DNA of 12,802 bases. Origin: DASXUG01 sp964620425. GTDB lineage: Bacteria; Pseudomonadota; Gammaproteobacteria; Burkholderiales; Methylophilaceae. Both the position numbers and the translations under genes were made by a program. The notes under the pieces are model-generated. The model saw only the letters and a list, made by a program, of their open reading frames with translations, ran no database searches and was not told the DNA's origin. Location of the stretch: contig CAZUGV010000021.1 in assembly GCA_964620425.1 (NCBI GenBank), forward strand, positions 1 to 12,802. The letters are read 5' to 3'. Positions 6,932-12,763 of the stretch are shown piece after piece (within the stretch, counting starts at the first letter, position 1; every line of letters starts with the position of its first letter).

Positions 6932-7678
6932 ATGAATATAAACCAACTAATTGATTATACACGACAACTTTTGCAAGTTGAGCGTTTTCGTGATTATTGC
7001 CCGAATGGCTTGCAGGTTCAAGGTAAGGGGGATGTGCATAAAATTGTATCTGGCGTGACGGCAAGTATGGCGTTGTTAGAGGCAGCAAAAGCAGAAAATG
7101 CAGATATGGTGCTAGTGCATCATGGGTATTTTTGGAAAAATGAAGATCTGCGGATAGTCGGCATCAAGAAGCAAAGAATACAGTACTTACTCAAGTACGA
7201 TATCAATCTAGTGGCATATCACTTGCCACTAGATGTACATGCTGAATTGGGAAACAACGCGCAACTCGCAAAAAAAATGGGGGTTGCAATTGCAGGGTGG
7301 ACAGGCGAGCAGAATGTTGTGGCTTATGGTGATATGCCAAATCAACAAAGTTTAACGGCTTTTGCTTCACATTTAGGTGGCGCGTTGAATCAAGAGCCAA
7401 TGGTGATTGGGGATGTGAATAAGCCAATTAAGCGTGTTGCTTGGTGCACGGGTGCGGCACAAGGCTACATGGAACTAGCAATTGAATTGGGAGTCGATGT
7501 GTATGTAAGTGGCGAAATCAGTGAGCAAACCGTACACTTGGCAAACGAGTCAGGTGTTGCTTATATTGCAGCTGGACATCATGCGACTGAGCGCTATGGT
7601 GTGCAGGCTTTGGGAAATCATTTGGCAGAACGCTTTGCTCTAAACCATACCTTTATTGATATAAACAATCCTGTTTGA
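6932..7678 (+). CDS. NIF3-like dinuclear metal-centre protein (DUF34, YbgI type)
   Basis: Members of this widespread family form hexameric toroids with a two-metal site. Their biochemical role is unresolved, and the label GTP cyclohydrolase I type 2 found in databases is not firmly established. The 248-residue protein matches the short bacterial form. Conserved features are RFRDYCPNGLQVQG at 18-31, metal ligands His63 and His64 in LVHHG, Asp101 in YHLPLDVH, and AGHHATERYG near 214-223 with a His and Glu220. It diverges from the protease gene with only 33 bp between starts, so the promoters of both must reach into each other's coding sequence. The ribosome site is weak (CTAGAG). Confidence 0.92.
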   Translation: MNINQLIDYTRQLLQVERFRDYCPNGLQVQGKGDVHKIVSGVTASMALLEAAKAENADMVLVHHGYFWKNEDLRIVGIKKQRIQYLLKYDINLVAYHLPLDVHAELGNNAQLAKKMGVAIAGWTGEQNVVAYGDMPNQQSLTAFASHLGGALNQEPMVIGDVNKPIKRVAWCTGAAQGYMELAIELGVDVYVSGEISEQTVHLANESGVAYIAAGHHATERYGVQALGNHLAERFALNHTFIDINNPV

Positions 7679-7727
7679 TGATTTAAATAAAAAAATATGG
7701 ATTATATTGATATTTAGCACTATGCTG

Positions 7728-7758
7728 GGTTTAAGTTTTTGTCTTAAACCTGTAAAAT
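7728..7758 (+). promoter_or_regulatory. Putative petABC promoter with overlapping inverted repeat
   Basis: A -10 candidate TAAAAT (7753-7758) sits in CCTGTAAAATGCGGGG. The -35 is weak: TTTAAG at 7730-7735 with a 17-bp spacer. An exact 8-bp inverted repeat, GGTTTAAG (7728-7735) and CTTAAACC (7743-7750) with a 7-nt centre, covers the -35 and part of the spacer. A further GTTAAGTTTAAG follows at 7764-7775. The position, 66-96 bp before petA, suits a regulated promoter. The hairpin has no U-tract and so is an unlikely terminator for the NIF3 gene. Binding of a regulator is inference. Confidence 0.5.
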
Positions 7759-7823
7759 GCGGGGTTAAGTTTAAGATGTAAATTAATTGGTAATAATCAC
7801 TGACTCTCATTGAAGGGTGACGA

Positions 7824-8432
7824 ATGGCGAATAAAGCGTTAGATTCAAATTTAGACAAAAGTAAGCGGCGATTTCTAATCGCAGTTACGAGTGTCGTTGG
7901 TGCGGCTGGTGCAGCCTCTGCGGCGGTGCCTTTTGTAACAAGCATGTTGCCAAGTGAGCGGGCAAAGGCGGCTGGTGCCCCAGTTGAAGCGGATGTAAGT
8001 AAGATTGAGCCTGGTGCGATGATTACAGTTGAGTGGCGTAGTAAGCCAGTATGGATCATTAATCGTACTCAAGAAATGTTAGGCCAGCTTGATAAGCACA
8101 ATGACAGGTTGTCAGACCCCATGTTGGAAGTTGTGACGCAGCAGCCAGATTATTGTAGCAACCCTGCCCGTTCGATTAAGTCAAATTTGATGGTCATTGT
8201 TGGCATATGCACTCACTTGGGCTGTTCGCCATCACCAAAATTACAGTCAGGCGGAGACATGGGTTCCGAGTGGCCTGGTGGCTTCTTCTGTCCGTGTCAC
8301 GGGTCTAAATTTGACTTGGCAGGTCGTGTATTCAAGGGTTCGCCAGCCCCTATTAACTTGGTTGTTCCACCACACAAATACATTAGTGACAGTGTTTTGC
8401 TAATTGGTGAAGATGGCAAGGGAGCAGCTTAA
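7824..8432 (+). CDS. petA: Ubiquinol-cytochrome c reductase iron-sulfur (Rieske) subunit
   Basis: The Rieske protein takes an electron from ubiquinol at the Qo site of complex III and passes it to cytochrome c1. The 202-residue product has a twin-arginine signal-anchor (SKRRFLIAV, Arg15-Arg16) followed by a hydrophobic helix at about 17-42. The 2Fe-2S cluster motifs are CTHLGC (Cys129, His131, Cys134) and CPCHGS (Cys156, Cys158, His159). Cys129 and His131 are from the first loop; Cys134 and Cys158 are the usual disulfide pair. A good ribosome site, GAAGGGTG, precedes the ATG. The stop overlaps petB by one base (TAATG). The Tat motif fits the nearby tatABC genes. Confidence 0.97.
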   Translation: MANKALDSNLDKSKRRFLIAVTSVVGAAGAASAAVPFVTSMLPSERAKAAGAPVEADVSKIEPGAMITVEWRSKPVWIINRTQEMLGQLDKHNDRLSDPMLEVVTQQPDYCSNPARSIKSNLMVIVGICTHLGCSPSPKLQSGGDMGSEWPGGFFCPCHGSKFDLAGRVFKGSPAPINLVVPPHKYISDSVLLIGEDGKGAA

Positions 8433-9730
8433 TGCAAAAGTTTGATATGCAAAAACCATTAACAAGTTTGGTCGGATGGATTGATGATCGTTTTCCAATG
8501 ACATCAAATATCAAAACGCATCTGACGGAATATTACGCCCCTAAGAATTTTAACTTCTGGTACTACTTCGGCTCGTTGGCGTTGTTGGTGTTGGTCATGC
8601 AGATTCTGACTGGCATATTTTTAACCATGAACTATAAGCCAGATGCAGATCTTGCATTCGCTTCCGTAGAATACATCATGCGTGATGTATCATGGGGCTG
8701 GTTAATACGCTATATGCACTCAACTGGCGCTTCAATGTTCTTTGTGGTGGTGTATTTACATATGTTCCGAGGGTTGATTTATGGTTCATATAGAACACCA
8801 CGCGAGTTGGTCTGGCTGTTTGGCGTAGGCATTTTTCTATGCTTGATGGGCGAAGCGTTCTTTGGCTACCTGCTACCTTGGGGTCAAATGTCTTTCTGGG
8901 GTGCGCAAGTAATTATTAACTTGTTTAGCTCAATCCCATTTATTGGTCCAGACGTTTCATTATGGCTTCGCGGTGATTTTATGGTTTCAGATGCTACCTT
9001 AAACCGCTTCTTTGCGTTTCATGTGATTGCTTTGCCAATGGTGTTGTTGGGTTTGGTTGCGGCGCATATCATTGCACTGCATGAAGTGGGGTCAAACAAC
9101 CCTGATGGCGTTGAAATTAAAAAAAATAAAGATCCAGTCACTCATATACCTTTAGATGGCATCCCATTTCACCCCTACTACACGGTGAAAGATTTGGTCG
9201 GCGTGTCTGTTTTCTTAATCGTATTCTCTGTGATTGTATTTTTTACGCCTGAGATGGGCGGCTACTTTCTAGAGGCAAACAACTTCATCCCAGCAAATCC
9301 ACTAAAAACTCCGCCCCATATTGCGCCAGTATGGTATTTCACACCTTACTACTCGATTTTGCGAGCTGTTCCACCGATTATGAACTCGCAGTTTCCTGGT
9401 GTTGCAGCCATGGGCTTGTCAGTTGTCGCTTTCGCGTTCTTGCCTTGGTTGGATAAGAGTCCAGTAAAATCGATGCGTTATCGTGGCAGTTTGTACAAAA
9501 AATGGTTGGCTGCGTTTGTCGTCAGTTTTATTGTGCTGGGGTATTTAGGTACTGAGCCTTCTAACGTTTGGGGGCAGTTCGATCCTAAAACCATGTTAGT
9601 TGGTGGTAGTGATCGCGCTACTGTGGCTGCCCAAATTTTTACTGTTGTATACTTTGCCTTTTTTGTGTTGATGCCTTGGTACACCAAAAAAGATAAGACT
9701 AAACCCGTGCCAGAAAGGGTGACAGAATGA
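8432..9730 (+). CDS. petB: Ubiquinol-cytochrome c reductase cytochrome b subunit
   Basis: Cytochrome b is the membrane core of complex III, carrying two b hemes and the Qo and Qi quinone sites. The 432-residue full-length protein has about eight membrane helices. Heme ligand pairs are His96/His110 and His197/His212. The first pair has 13 residues between and the second 14, the b6-like spacing rather than the 13 of mitochondrial-type cytochrome b. The Qo motif is PVWY (299-302), where many homologues have PEWY. Flanking motifs are GEAFFGYLLPWGQMSFWGA and HEVGSNNPDG. The ribosome site AAGGGAG lies inside the end of petA, and the stop overlaps petC by four bases. Confidence 0.97.
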   Translation: MQKFDMQKPLTSLVGWIDDRFPMTSNIKTHLTEYYAPKNFNFWYYFGSLALLVLVMQILTGIFLTMNYKPDADLAFASVEYIMRDVSWGWLIRYMHSTGASMFFVVVYLHMFRGLIYGSYRTPRELVWLFGVGIFLCLMGEAFFGYLLPWGQMSFWGAQVIINLFSSIPFIGPDVSLWLRGDFMVSDATLNRFFAFHVIALPMVLLGLVAAHIIALHEVGSNNPDGVEIKKNKDPVTHIPLDGIPFHPYYTVKDLVGVSVFLIVFSVIVFFTPEMGGYFLEANNFIPANPLKTPPHIAPVWYFTPYYSILRAVPPIMNSQFPGVAAMGLSVVAFAFLPWLDKSPVKSMRYRGSLYKKWLAAFVVSFIVLGYLGTEPSNVWGQFDPKTMLVGGSDRATVAAQIFTVVYFAFFVLMPWYTKKDKTKPVPERVTE

Positions 9731-10440
9731 AAAAAATAATAACAATTTTGACACTGCTCTTGCCATTATTGGCAATTGCCAATGAAGGTGTAAAGTTGGA
9801 TCATGCCCCGATAGACTCGACCAATCAAGAGTCATTGCAACGCGGTGCTAAAATGTTTGTCAATTACTGTCTAAGTTGCCATAGTGCCGCTTACATGCGC
9901 TATAACCGATTGGTAGATATTGGATTAACTGAATCACAAATTAAAACCAACTTAATGTTCGCTAGCGAAAAAGTGGGTGACACCATGACTATTGCAATGG
10001 GCAAAAAGGATTCTAAGTTGTGGTTTGGTGCAGTGCCGCCAGACTTATCAGTACAAGCGCGTGCTTATGCTAACGGTCCTGATTGGCTATATACCTATCT
10101 TCGCGGCTTTTATCGTGATGATACACGCCCGACTGGCTGGAACAATACTGTTTACGATAAAGTCGCCATGCCTCACGTGCTTTGGCAACTACAAGGTCAA
10201 CAGGTCTTGAAAGTGGATGAAAAAACTGAAGAACATCATCTGGTCTTAGATAAGCCAGGTACGCTCTCGCCCGCTGAGTATGATGCCTCGGTAGCGGATT
10301 TGGTTAACTATCTAGTGTATATGGCGGAGCCAGCCAAAAGTAAACGTATGCATTTGGGGTTAATAGTTTTATTATTTTTAGGTTTAATGTTTGTGCTAAC
10401 TTTCTATTTGAAAAAAGAATTCTGGAAAGACATACATTAA
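9727..10440 (+). CDS. petC: Ubiquinol-cytochrome c reductase cytochrome c1 subunit
   Basis: Cytochrome c1 accepts electrons from the Rieske protein and reduces soluble cytochrome c in the periplasm. The 237-residue protein has a Sec signal peptide (MKKIITILTLLLPLLAIA, likely cleavage near residue 18-20). It has one heme-binding CLSCH (Cys48, Cys51, His52), a likely axial Met148 in KVAMPHVL, and a C-terminal membrane anchor at about 207-228 followed by a basic tail. The start overlaps petB (ATGA) and has a strong AAAGGGTG ribosome site. It is the last pet gene; a GC-rich hairpin follows 12 bp later. Confidence 0.96.
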   Translation: MKKIITILTLLLPLLAIANEGVKLDHAPIDSTNQESLQRGAKMFVNYCLSCHSAAYMRYNRLVDIGLTESQIKTNLMFASEKVGDTMTIAMGKKDSKLWFGAVPPDLSVQARAYANGPDWLYTYLRGFYRDDTRPTGWNNTVYDKVAMPHVLWQLQGQQVLKVDEKTEEHHLVLDKPGTLSPAEYDASVADLVNYLVYMAEPAKSKRMHLGLIVLLFLGLMFVLTFYLKKEFWKDIH

Positions 10441-10452
10441 GTTAACACATTG

Positions 10453-10485
10453 GCGGGAGGTTTTGCCGTTTGGCAGGCCTCCCGC
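10453..10485 (+). terminator. Hairpin between petC and sspA: terminator or attenuator
   Basis: Outer arms GCGGGAGG (10453-10460) and CCTCCCGC (10478-10485) pair exactly over 8 bp. An inner TGCC/GGCA stem (10464-10467, 10472-10475) closes a GTTT loop, and a T-rich tract, TTTGTATTTTA, follows. The structure fits an intrinsic terminator of the pet operon. It lies only 32 bp before the sspA start, leaving little room for a separate sspA promoter downstream, so partial read-through is possible. Confidence 0.8.
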
Positions 10486-10517
10486 TTTGTATTTTAGGAA
10501 GCTCGGAGAAAAATTAT

Positions 10518-11117
10518 ATGATGACACTATATTCAGGCACTACAGACCCATACAGCCATCGTTGCCGTATCGTTTTATTTGAAAAGGGGATGGATTTTCA
10601 AGTGATTGATGTTGATTTAGCTAATAAGCCAGAAGATTTAGCTGTCATTAACCCGCACAATACTGTGCCAGTCCTAGTAGAGCGAGACCTAGTGCTTGAG
10701 CAAGCAAACATTATTAACGAATATATTGATGAGCGTTTTCCGCATCCGCAATTGATGCCAGCTGATCCAGTAATGCGCGCACGCGCACGCTTGTTTTTGC
10801 ACAACTTTGAAGAGCAGCTGTTTGATCATGTCAAAGATTTAGAGTCAGGTGACGAAAAGATGGCAGACAAAGCACGTACTATTATTCGTGATAATTTGAC
10901 ACAAATTGTGCCGTTATTTAGTAAGCAAGAATATATACTTGGAGACGAGTTCTCAATGTTGGATGTAGCTATTGCGCCATTACTATGGCGTTTAGGTCAC
11001 TACGGCATAGAGCTGCCAAAGCAAGCTGCACCTTTGTTGAAATATGCGGAACGTATATTCTCACGTCCAGCTTATATTGAAGCAATGACCCCGTCAGAAA
11101 AAGCAATGCGAAAATAA
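10518..11117 (+). CDS. sspA: Stringent starvation protein A (RNA-polymerase-associated, GST fold)
   Basis: SspA binds RNA polymerase and modulates transcription in starvation and acid stress in gammaproteobacteria; it has a glutathione-transferase fold without transferase activity. The 199-residue product has the thioredoxin-like N-domain opening LYSGTTDPYSHRCRIVLFEKG, the cis-Pro motif NPHNTVPVLVERD (45-57), LEQANIINEYIDERFP, and an all-helical C-domain. ATG 10518 is chosen over the adjacent ATG 10521 because GGAG (10505-10508) is nine bases upstream. A longer in-frame reading from inside the terminator hairpin is rejected. sspB follows after 23 bp, the usual partner arrangement. Confidence 0.94.
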   Translation: MMTLYSGTTDPYSHRCRIVLFEKGMDFQVIDVDLANKPEDLAVINPHNTVPVLVERDLVLEQANIINEYIDERFPHPQLMPADPVMRARARLFLHNFEEQLFDHVKDLESGDEKMADKARTIIRDNLTQIVPLFSKQEYILGDEFSMLDVAIAPLLWRLGHYGIELPKQAAPLLKYAERIFSRPAYIEAMTPSEKAMRK

Positions 11118-11140
11118 CATTCCCAATAAAGGCACTGCAC

Positions 11141-11575
11141 ATGAGTGAATTACTCTCCACTAAACCCTATTTAGTTCGCGCTATACATGAGTGGTGCATA
11201 GATAATGGATTAACGCCCCATTTATTGGTTGCGGTAAACTCACAAACGCGTGTGCCTGTGGGCTATGTGAAAGATGGTGAAATTGTATTAAATTTAAATT
11301 ACACGGCTACAAAAGACTTGCAAATTGAAGCTGATGCAGTTACATTCTCGGCGCGCTTTAGCGGAGTCTCAAATAACTTGTACGTGCCTATGAGTGCTAT
11401 TCGTGGCATTTACGCGCGCGAAAATGGGCAGGGCATGTTTTTTGAGATTGAGCCAGTAGTTGAGGTTGGTGGAGAGCTGCAGTCTGAATCGCAGTCTGAA
11501 AAAACAACTGATGATACTGATAAAGAAAAAAAATTAAGCCTCCCAAAAAAGCCAAGTTTGAAGTTGGTGAAATAA
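11141..11575 (+). CDS. sspB: ClpXP protease specificity-enhancing factor SspB
   Basis: SspB is an adaptor that brings ssrA-tagged proteins and some other substrates to ClpXP. The 144-residue protein begins with the conserved TKPYLVRAIHEWCIDNGLTPHL. It contains VPVGYVKDGEIVLNLN and the substrate-groove region LQIEADAVTFSARFSGV, then YVPMSAIRGIYARENGQGM. A long acidic, flexible linker follows (about 107-130). The last residues, KPSLKLVK, match the ClpX-binding tail seen at the end of SspB proteins. AAAGG at 11128-11132 is a well-spaced ribosome site. sspA and sspB are probably co-transcribed. Confidence 0.95.
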   Translation: MSELLSTKPYLVRAIHEWCIDNGLTPHLLVAVNSQTRVPVGYVKDGEIVLNLNYTATKDLQIEADAVTFSARFSGVSNNLYVPMSAIRGIYARENGQGMFFEIEPVVEVGGELQSESQSEKTTDDTDKEKKLSLPKKPSLKLVK

Positions 11576-11663
11576 TTTAAAGTTGTAAAGTAACAAGAAA
11601 TTTAATGTTCAATAGTCAGTTGTTAATAAATAAATTAGTTGAAATAAATTCACGATAACTAGT

Positions 11664-11694
11664 TTTAATTTTTTGCTAATGCCATTATAATGGC
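11664..11694 (+). promoter_or_regulatory. Promoter of tRNA-Thr with palindrome over the -10
   Basis: A consensus -10 TATAAT (11686-11691) lies inside the exact 14-bp palindrome GCCATTATAATGGC (11681-11694). A weak -35 TTTAAT (11664-11669) gives a 16-bp spacer. GC-rich GGCGG after the -10 resembles stable-RNA discriminators. Predicted transcription starts near 11698, about 40 bases before the tRNA. The Sigma-70 assignment is firm in pattern; a regulatory role for the palindrome is speculative. Confidence 0.7.
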
Positions 11695-11713
11695 GGTCTT
11701 TGCGATATGTGGT

Positions 11714-11730
11714 AATCATCGTAGATGATT
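11714..11730 (+). other. Leader hairpin immediately before tRNA-Thr
   Basis: The arms AATCATC (11714-11720) and GATGATT (11724-11730) pair exactly around a 3-nt GTA loop. The stem ends nine bases before the tRNA 5' end and falls in the predicted precursor leader. It may influence precursor processing or early elongation; that is inference. Confidence 0.45.
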
Positions 11731-11739
11731 TTCAAAAAT

Positions 11740-11815
11740 GCCGGATTAGCTCAGTTGGTAGAGCAGCGCACTTGTAATGCGAAGGTCAACAGTTCGATTC
11801 CGTTATCCGGCACCA
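11740..11815 (+). tRNA. tRNA-Thr (anticodon UGU)
   Basis: A full 76-nt cloverleaf with encoded CCA. The acceptor is GCCGGAT/ATCCGGC with discriminator A, the D arm is GCTC-AGTTGGTA-GAGC, the anticodon loop CTTGTAA (11771-11777) gives TGT at 11773-11775, and the T loop is TTCGATT. It reads ACA and, by wobble, other Thr codons. Two oddities are visible: base 27 G faces 43 A at the top of the anticodon stem, and the T stem AACAG/CCGTT has an A52-C62 mismatch. Neither removes the cloverleaf. It appears to be a single-gene unit with its own promoter; no clear terminator follows. Confidence 0.97.
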
Positions 11816-12079
11816 TCTAATATTTTCTGATTTAGTTAACTTCTCAGTTGAAACCATCCTAAAGCGTTTTCTATTTGCGGTGTCTTGTTTGGAATTAAGG
11901 TTTGCAATAGGGTGGTGGAGCATATTGACAAGTATGTTGTGTGCTAATCTTCTGATTGTTACCACATCCGAACCGCCTAAGTTCACCGCTATAAATTTCA
12001 GCCCACTCTTTCAATGCTAACAAATTGGGCTCGCCGCAAAATAACATTAAATAAAAATCTGTAATTAGGAAGTTAAGTC
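11816..12079. other. 264-bp spacer without a supported gene
   Basis: AT-rich DNA between tRNA-Thr and the cupin gene. A perfect -35 hexamer TTGACA (11925-11930) is followed by TGCTAATCT (11942-11950), an extended -10-like element at a short 14-bp spacing, which could drive the cupin gene. A minus-strand open frame of 50 codons (12047 to 11895) has no ribosome site and no recognised family. A weak 6-bp inverted repeat AGCCCA/TGGGCT (12000-12005, 12026-12031) has no U-tract. Confidence 0.5.
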
Positions 12080-12406
12080 ATGAATAAAATTATCGTAGAA
12101 AAGCAAGTTGCAACTGAGCGCTTACAAGCCTTGGGTGTCAGTAAGTGGCCAACATGGAAAAAAGAAGTATCAGTGTTTCCTTGGATGTTTCCAGAGCAAG
12201 AAATCGCTTATATCTTAGAGGGTGAGTGTGTCATCACGCCAGAAGGTGGCGCGCCCGTTCATTTTGGCAAGGGTGATTTGGTGACCTTTCCTTCAGGGCT
12301 AAAGGCAAGCTGGGAAGTAAAACAGCCGCTGCATAAGCATTACAAATTAGATGGGAATGTATTTACGCAATTATTTAAACGTATTCGCCTTAAATTTAAA
12401 AAGTAA
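12080..12406 (+). CDS. Small cupin-domain protein of unknown function
   Basis: A single-domain cupin of 108 residues, resembling the DUF861/EutQ-like cupin group. The barrel core reads EIAYILEGECVITPEGG (41-57), then FGKGDLVTFPSGLKASWEV (62-80), which covers the two cupin motifs. The usual metal-binding histidines of motif 1 are not evident: Glu and Tyr occupy the region, so metal binding is uncertain. A tail of basic residues (KRIRLKFKK) follows. The ribosome site AGGA (12067-12070) is good and the gene stands alone, between a tRNA and a terminator. Substrate and pathway cannot be read from the sequence. Confidence 0.85.
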   Translation: MNKIIVEKQVATERLQALGVSKWPTWKKEVSVFPWMFPEQEIAYILEGECVITPEGGAPVHFGKGDLVTFPSGLKASWEVKQPLHKHYKLDGNVFTQLFKRIRLKFKK

Positions 12407-12425
12407 ATACAGTAATACTCAATTA

Positions 12426-12451
12426 AAAAGCCAGCTTCTAGCTGGTTTTTT
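12426..12451 (+). terminator. Intrinsic terminator of the cupin gene
   Basis: The stem CCAGCT/AGCTGG (12431-12436, 12440-12445) has a 3-nt loop. It is extended by a G-T pair and an A-run against a T-run, ending in six T residues. It also has an A-run on the far side, so it may act in both directions. It lies 20 bp after the cupin stop and separates it from the promoter cluster downstream. Confidence 0.85.
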
Positions 12452-12484
12452 AGCGCGTGAATCGAGGCGAGGGGTGGGCTTCTA

Positions 12485-12517
12485 GTTTAAGTCACAACAA
12501 TTCATCGTAACTTAAAC
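12485..12517. promoter_or_regulatory. Inverted repeat GTTTAAGT/ACTTAAAC upstream of the rrn-type promoters
   Basis: Exact 8-bp arms lie at 12485-12492 and 12510-12517 with a 17-bp centre, about 100 to 70 bp before the predicted P1 start. This is where activator sites of stable-RNA operons usually lie. The half-site GTTTAAG also occurs in the inverted repeat before petA. Function is unknown. Confidence 0.4.
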
Positions 12518-12542
12518 AAATTGTAATTATTTTGTAAAAAAC
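12517..12542 (+). promoter_or_regulatory. AT-rich UP-like element of promoter P1
   Basis: The tract contains AATTATTTTGTAAAAAA, close to the known UP-element pattern of an A-tract and a T-tract in phase, and ends 12 bp before the P1 -35. It would contact the RNA polymerase alpha subunits. The match is by eye. Confidence 0.5.
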
Positions 12543-12554
12543 ATGAGTTAATGC

Positions 12555-12582
12555 TTGACCAAAAACTTATCGCCTGTAGAAT
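12555..12582 (+). promoter_or_regulatory. rRNA-type promoter P1
   Basis: TTGACC (12555-12560), a 16-bp spacer and TAGAAT (12577-12582), then the GC-rich discriminator GCGCACC. The predicted start is near 12589. It shares CCTGTAGAATGCGC with P2. The 16-bp spacer and GC discriminator are classic traits of growth-rate and ppGpp-controlled stable-RNA promoters. Confidence 0.85.
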
Positions 12583-12640
12583 GCGCACCTTCGCTTCAGA
12601 AACACTGTGAAGCGGGGTTAAAATAAAGTCAAATTAACAG

Positions 12641-12668
12641 TTGACCAAATTTAAAACCCCTGTAGAAT
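12641..12668 (+). promoter_or_regulatory. rRNA-type promoter P2
   Basis: TTGACC (12641-12646), a 16-bp spacer and TAGAAT (12663-12668), then GCGCGCC. Its -10 lies 86 bp after that of P1. The hexamers, spacer length and discriminator match P1, while the interior of the spacer and the flanks differ. Confidence 0.85.
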
Positions 12669-12735
12669 GCGCGCCTCGCAACGAAATTGTTGCGAAGTAG
12701 CAAAAAGAAAATGTCAAAATATTTTAAAAATACAC

Positions 12736-12763
12736 TAGACAAATTACCTGAGGTCTGTATAAT
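12736..12763 (+). promoter_or_regulatory. rRNA-type promoter P3, nearest the expected 16S gene
   Basis: TAGACA (12736-12741), a 16-bp spacer and consensus TATAAT (12758-12763), then GCGCACC. The -10 lies 95 bp after that of P2. The -35 is weaker than in P1 and P2, but a strongly AT-rich tract (12701-12735, with ATATTTTAAAAATA) just upstream may act as a UP element. The downstream CTCTTCGTTGC resembles my memory of betaproteobacterial rrn leader starts. Confidence 0.85.

Noticed and set aside
6899..6946. A start for the protease 16 codons further upstream
   Set aside because: It would overlap the NIF3 start and put a non-signal leader before the MKKLW membrane segment.
7640..8059. 139-codon minus-strand open frame across the petA start
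   Set aside because: It covers the pet promoter region and the Rieske signal peptide on the opposite strand, with no recognisable domain.
10470..10517. A longer N-terminus for SspA beginning inside the hairpin
   Set aside because: The extension is encoded by the terminator and the ribosome site GGAG precedes ATG 10518; SspA proteins start close to LYSG.
11786..11986. 66-codon minus-strand open frame overlapping tRNA-Thr
   Set aside because: Its C-terminus (RWCRITESNC) is the usual translation artefact of a tRNA gene read backwards.
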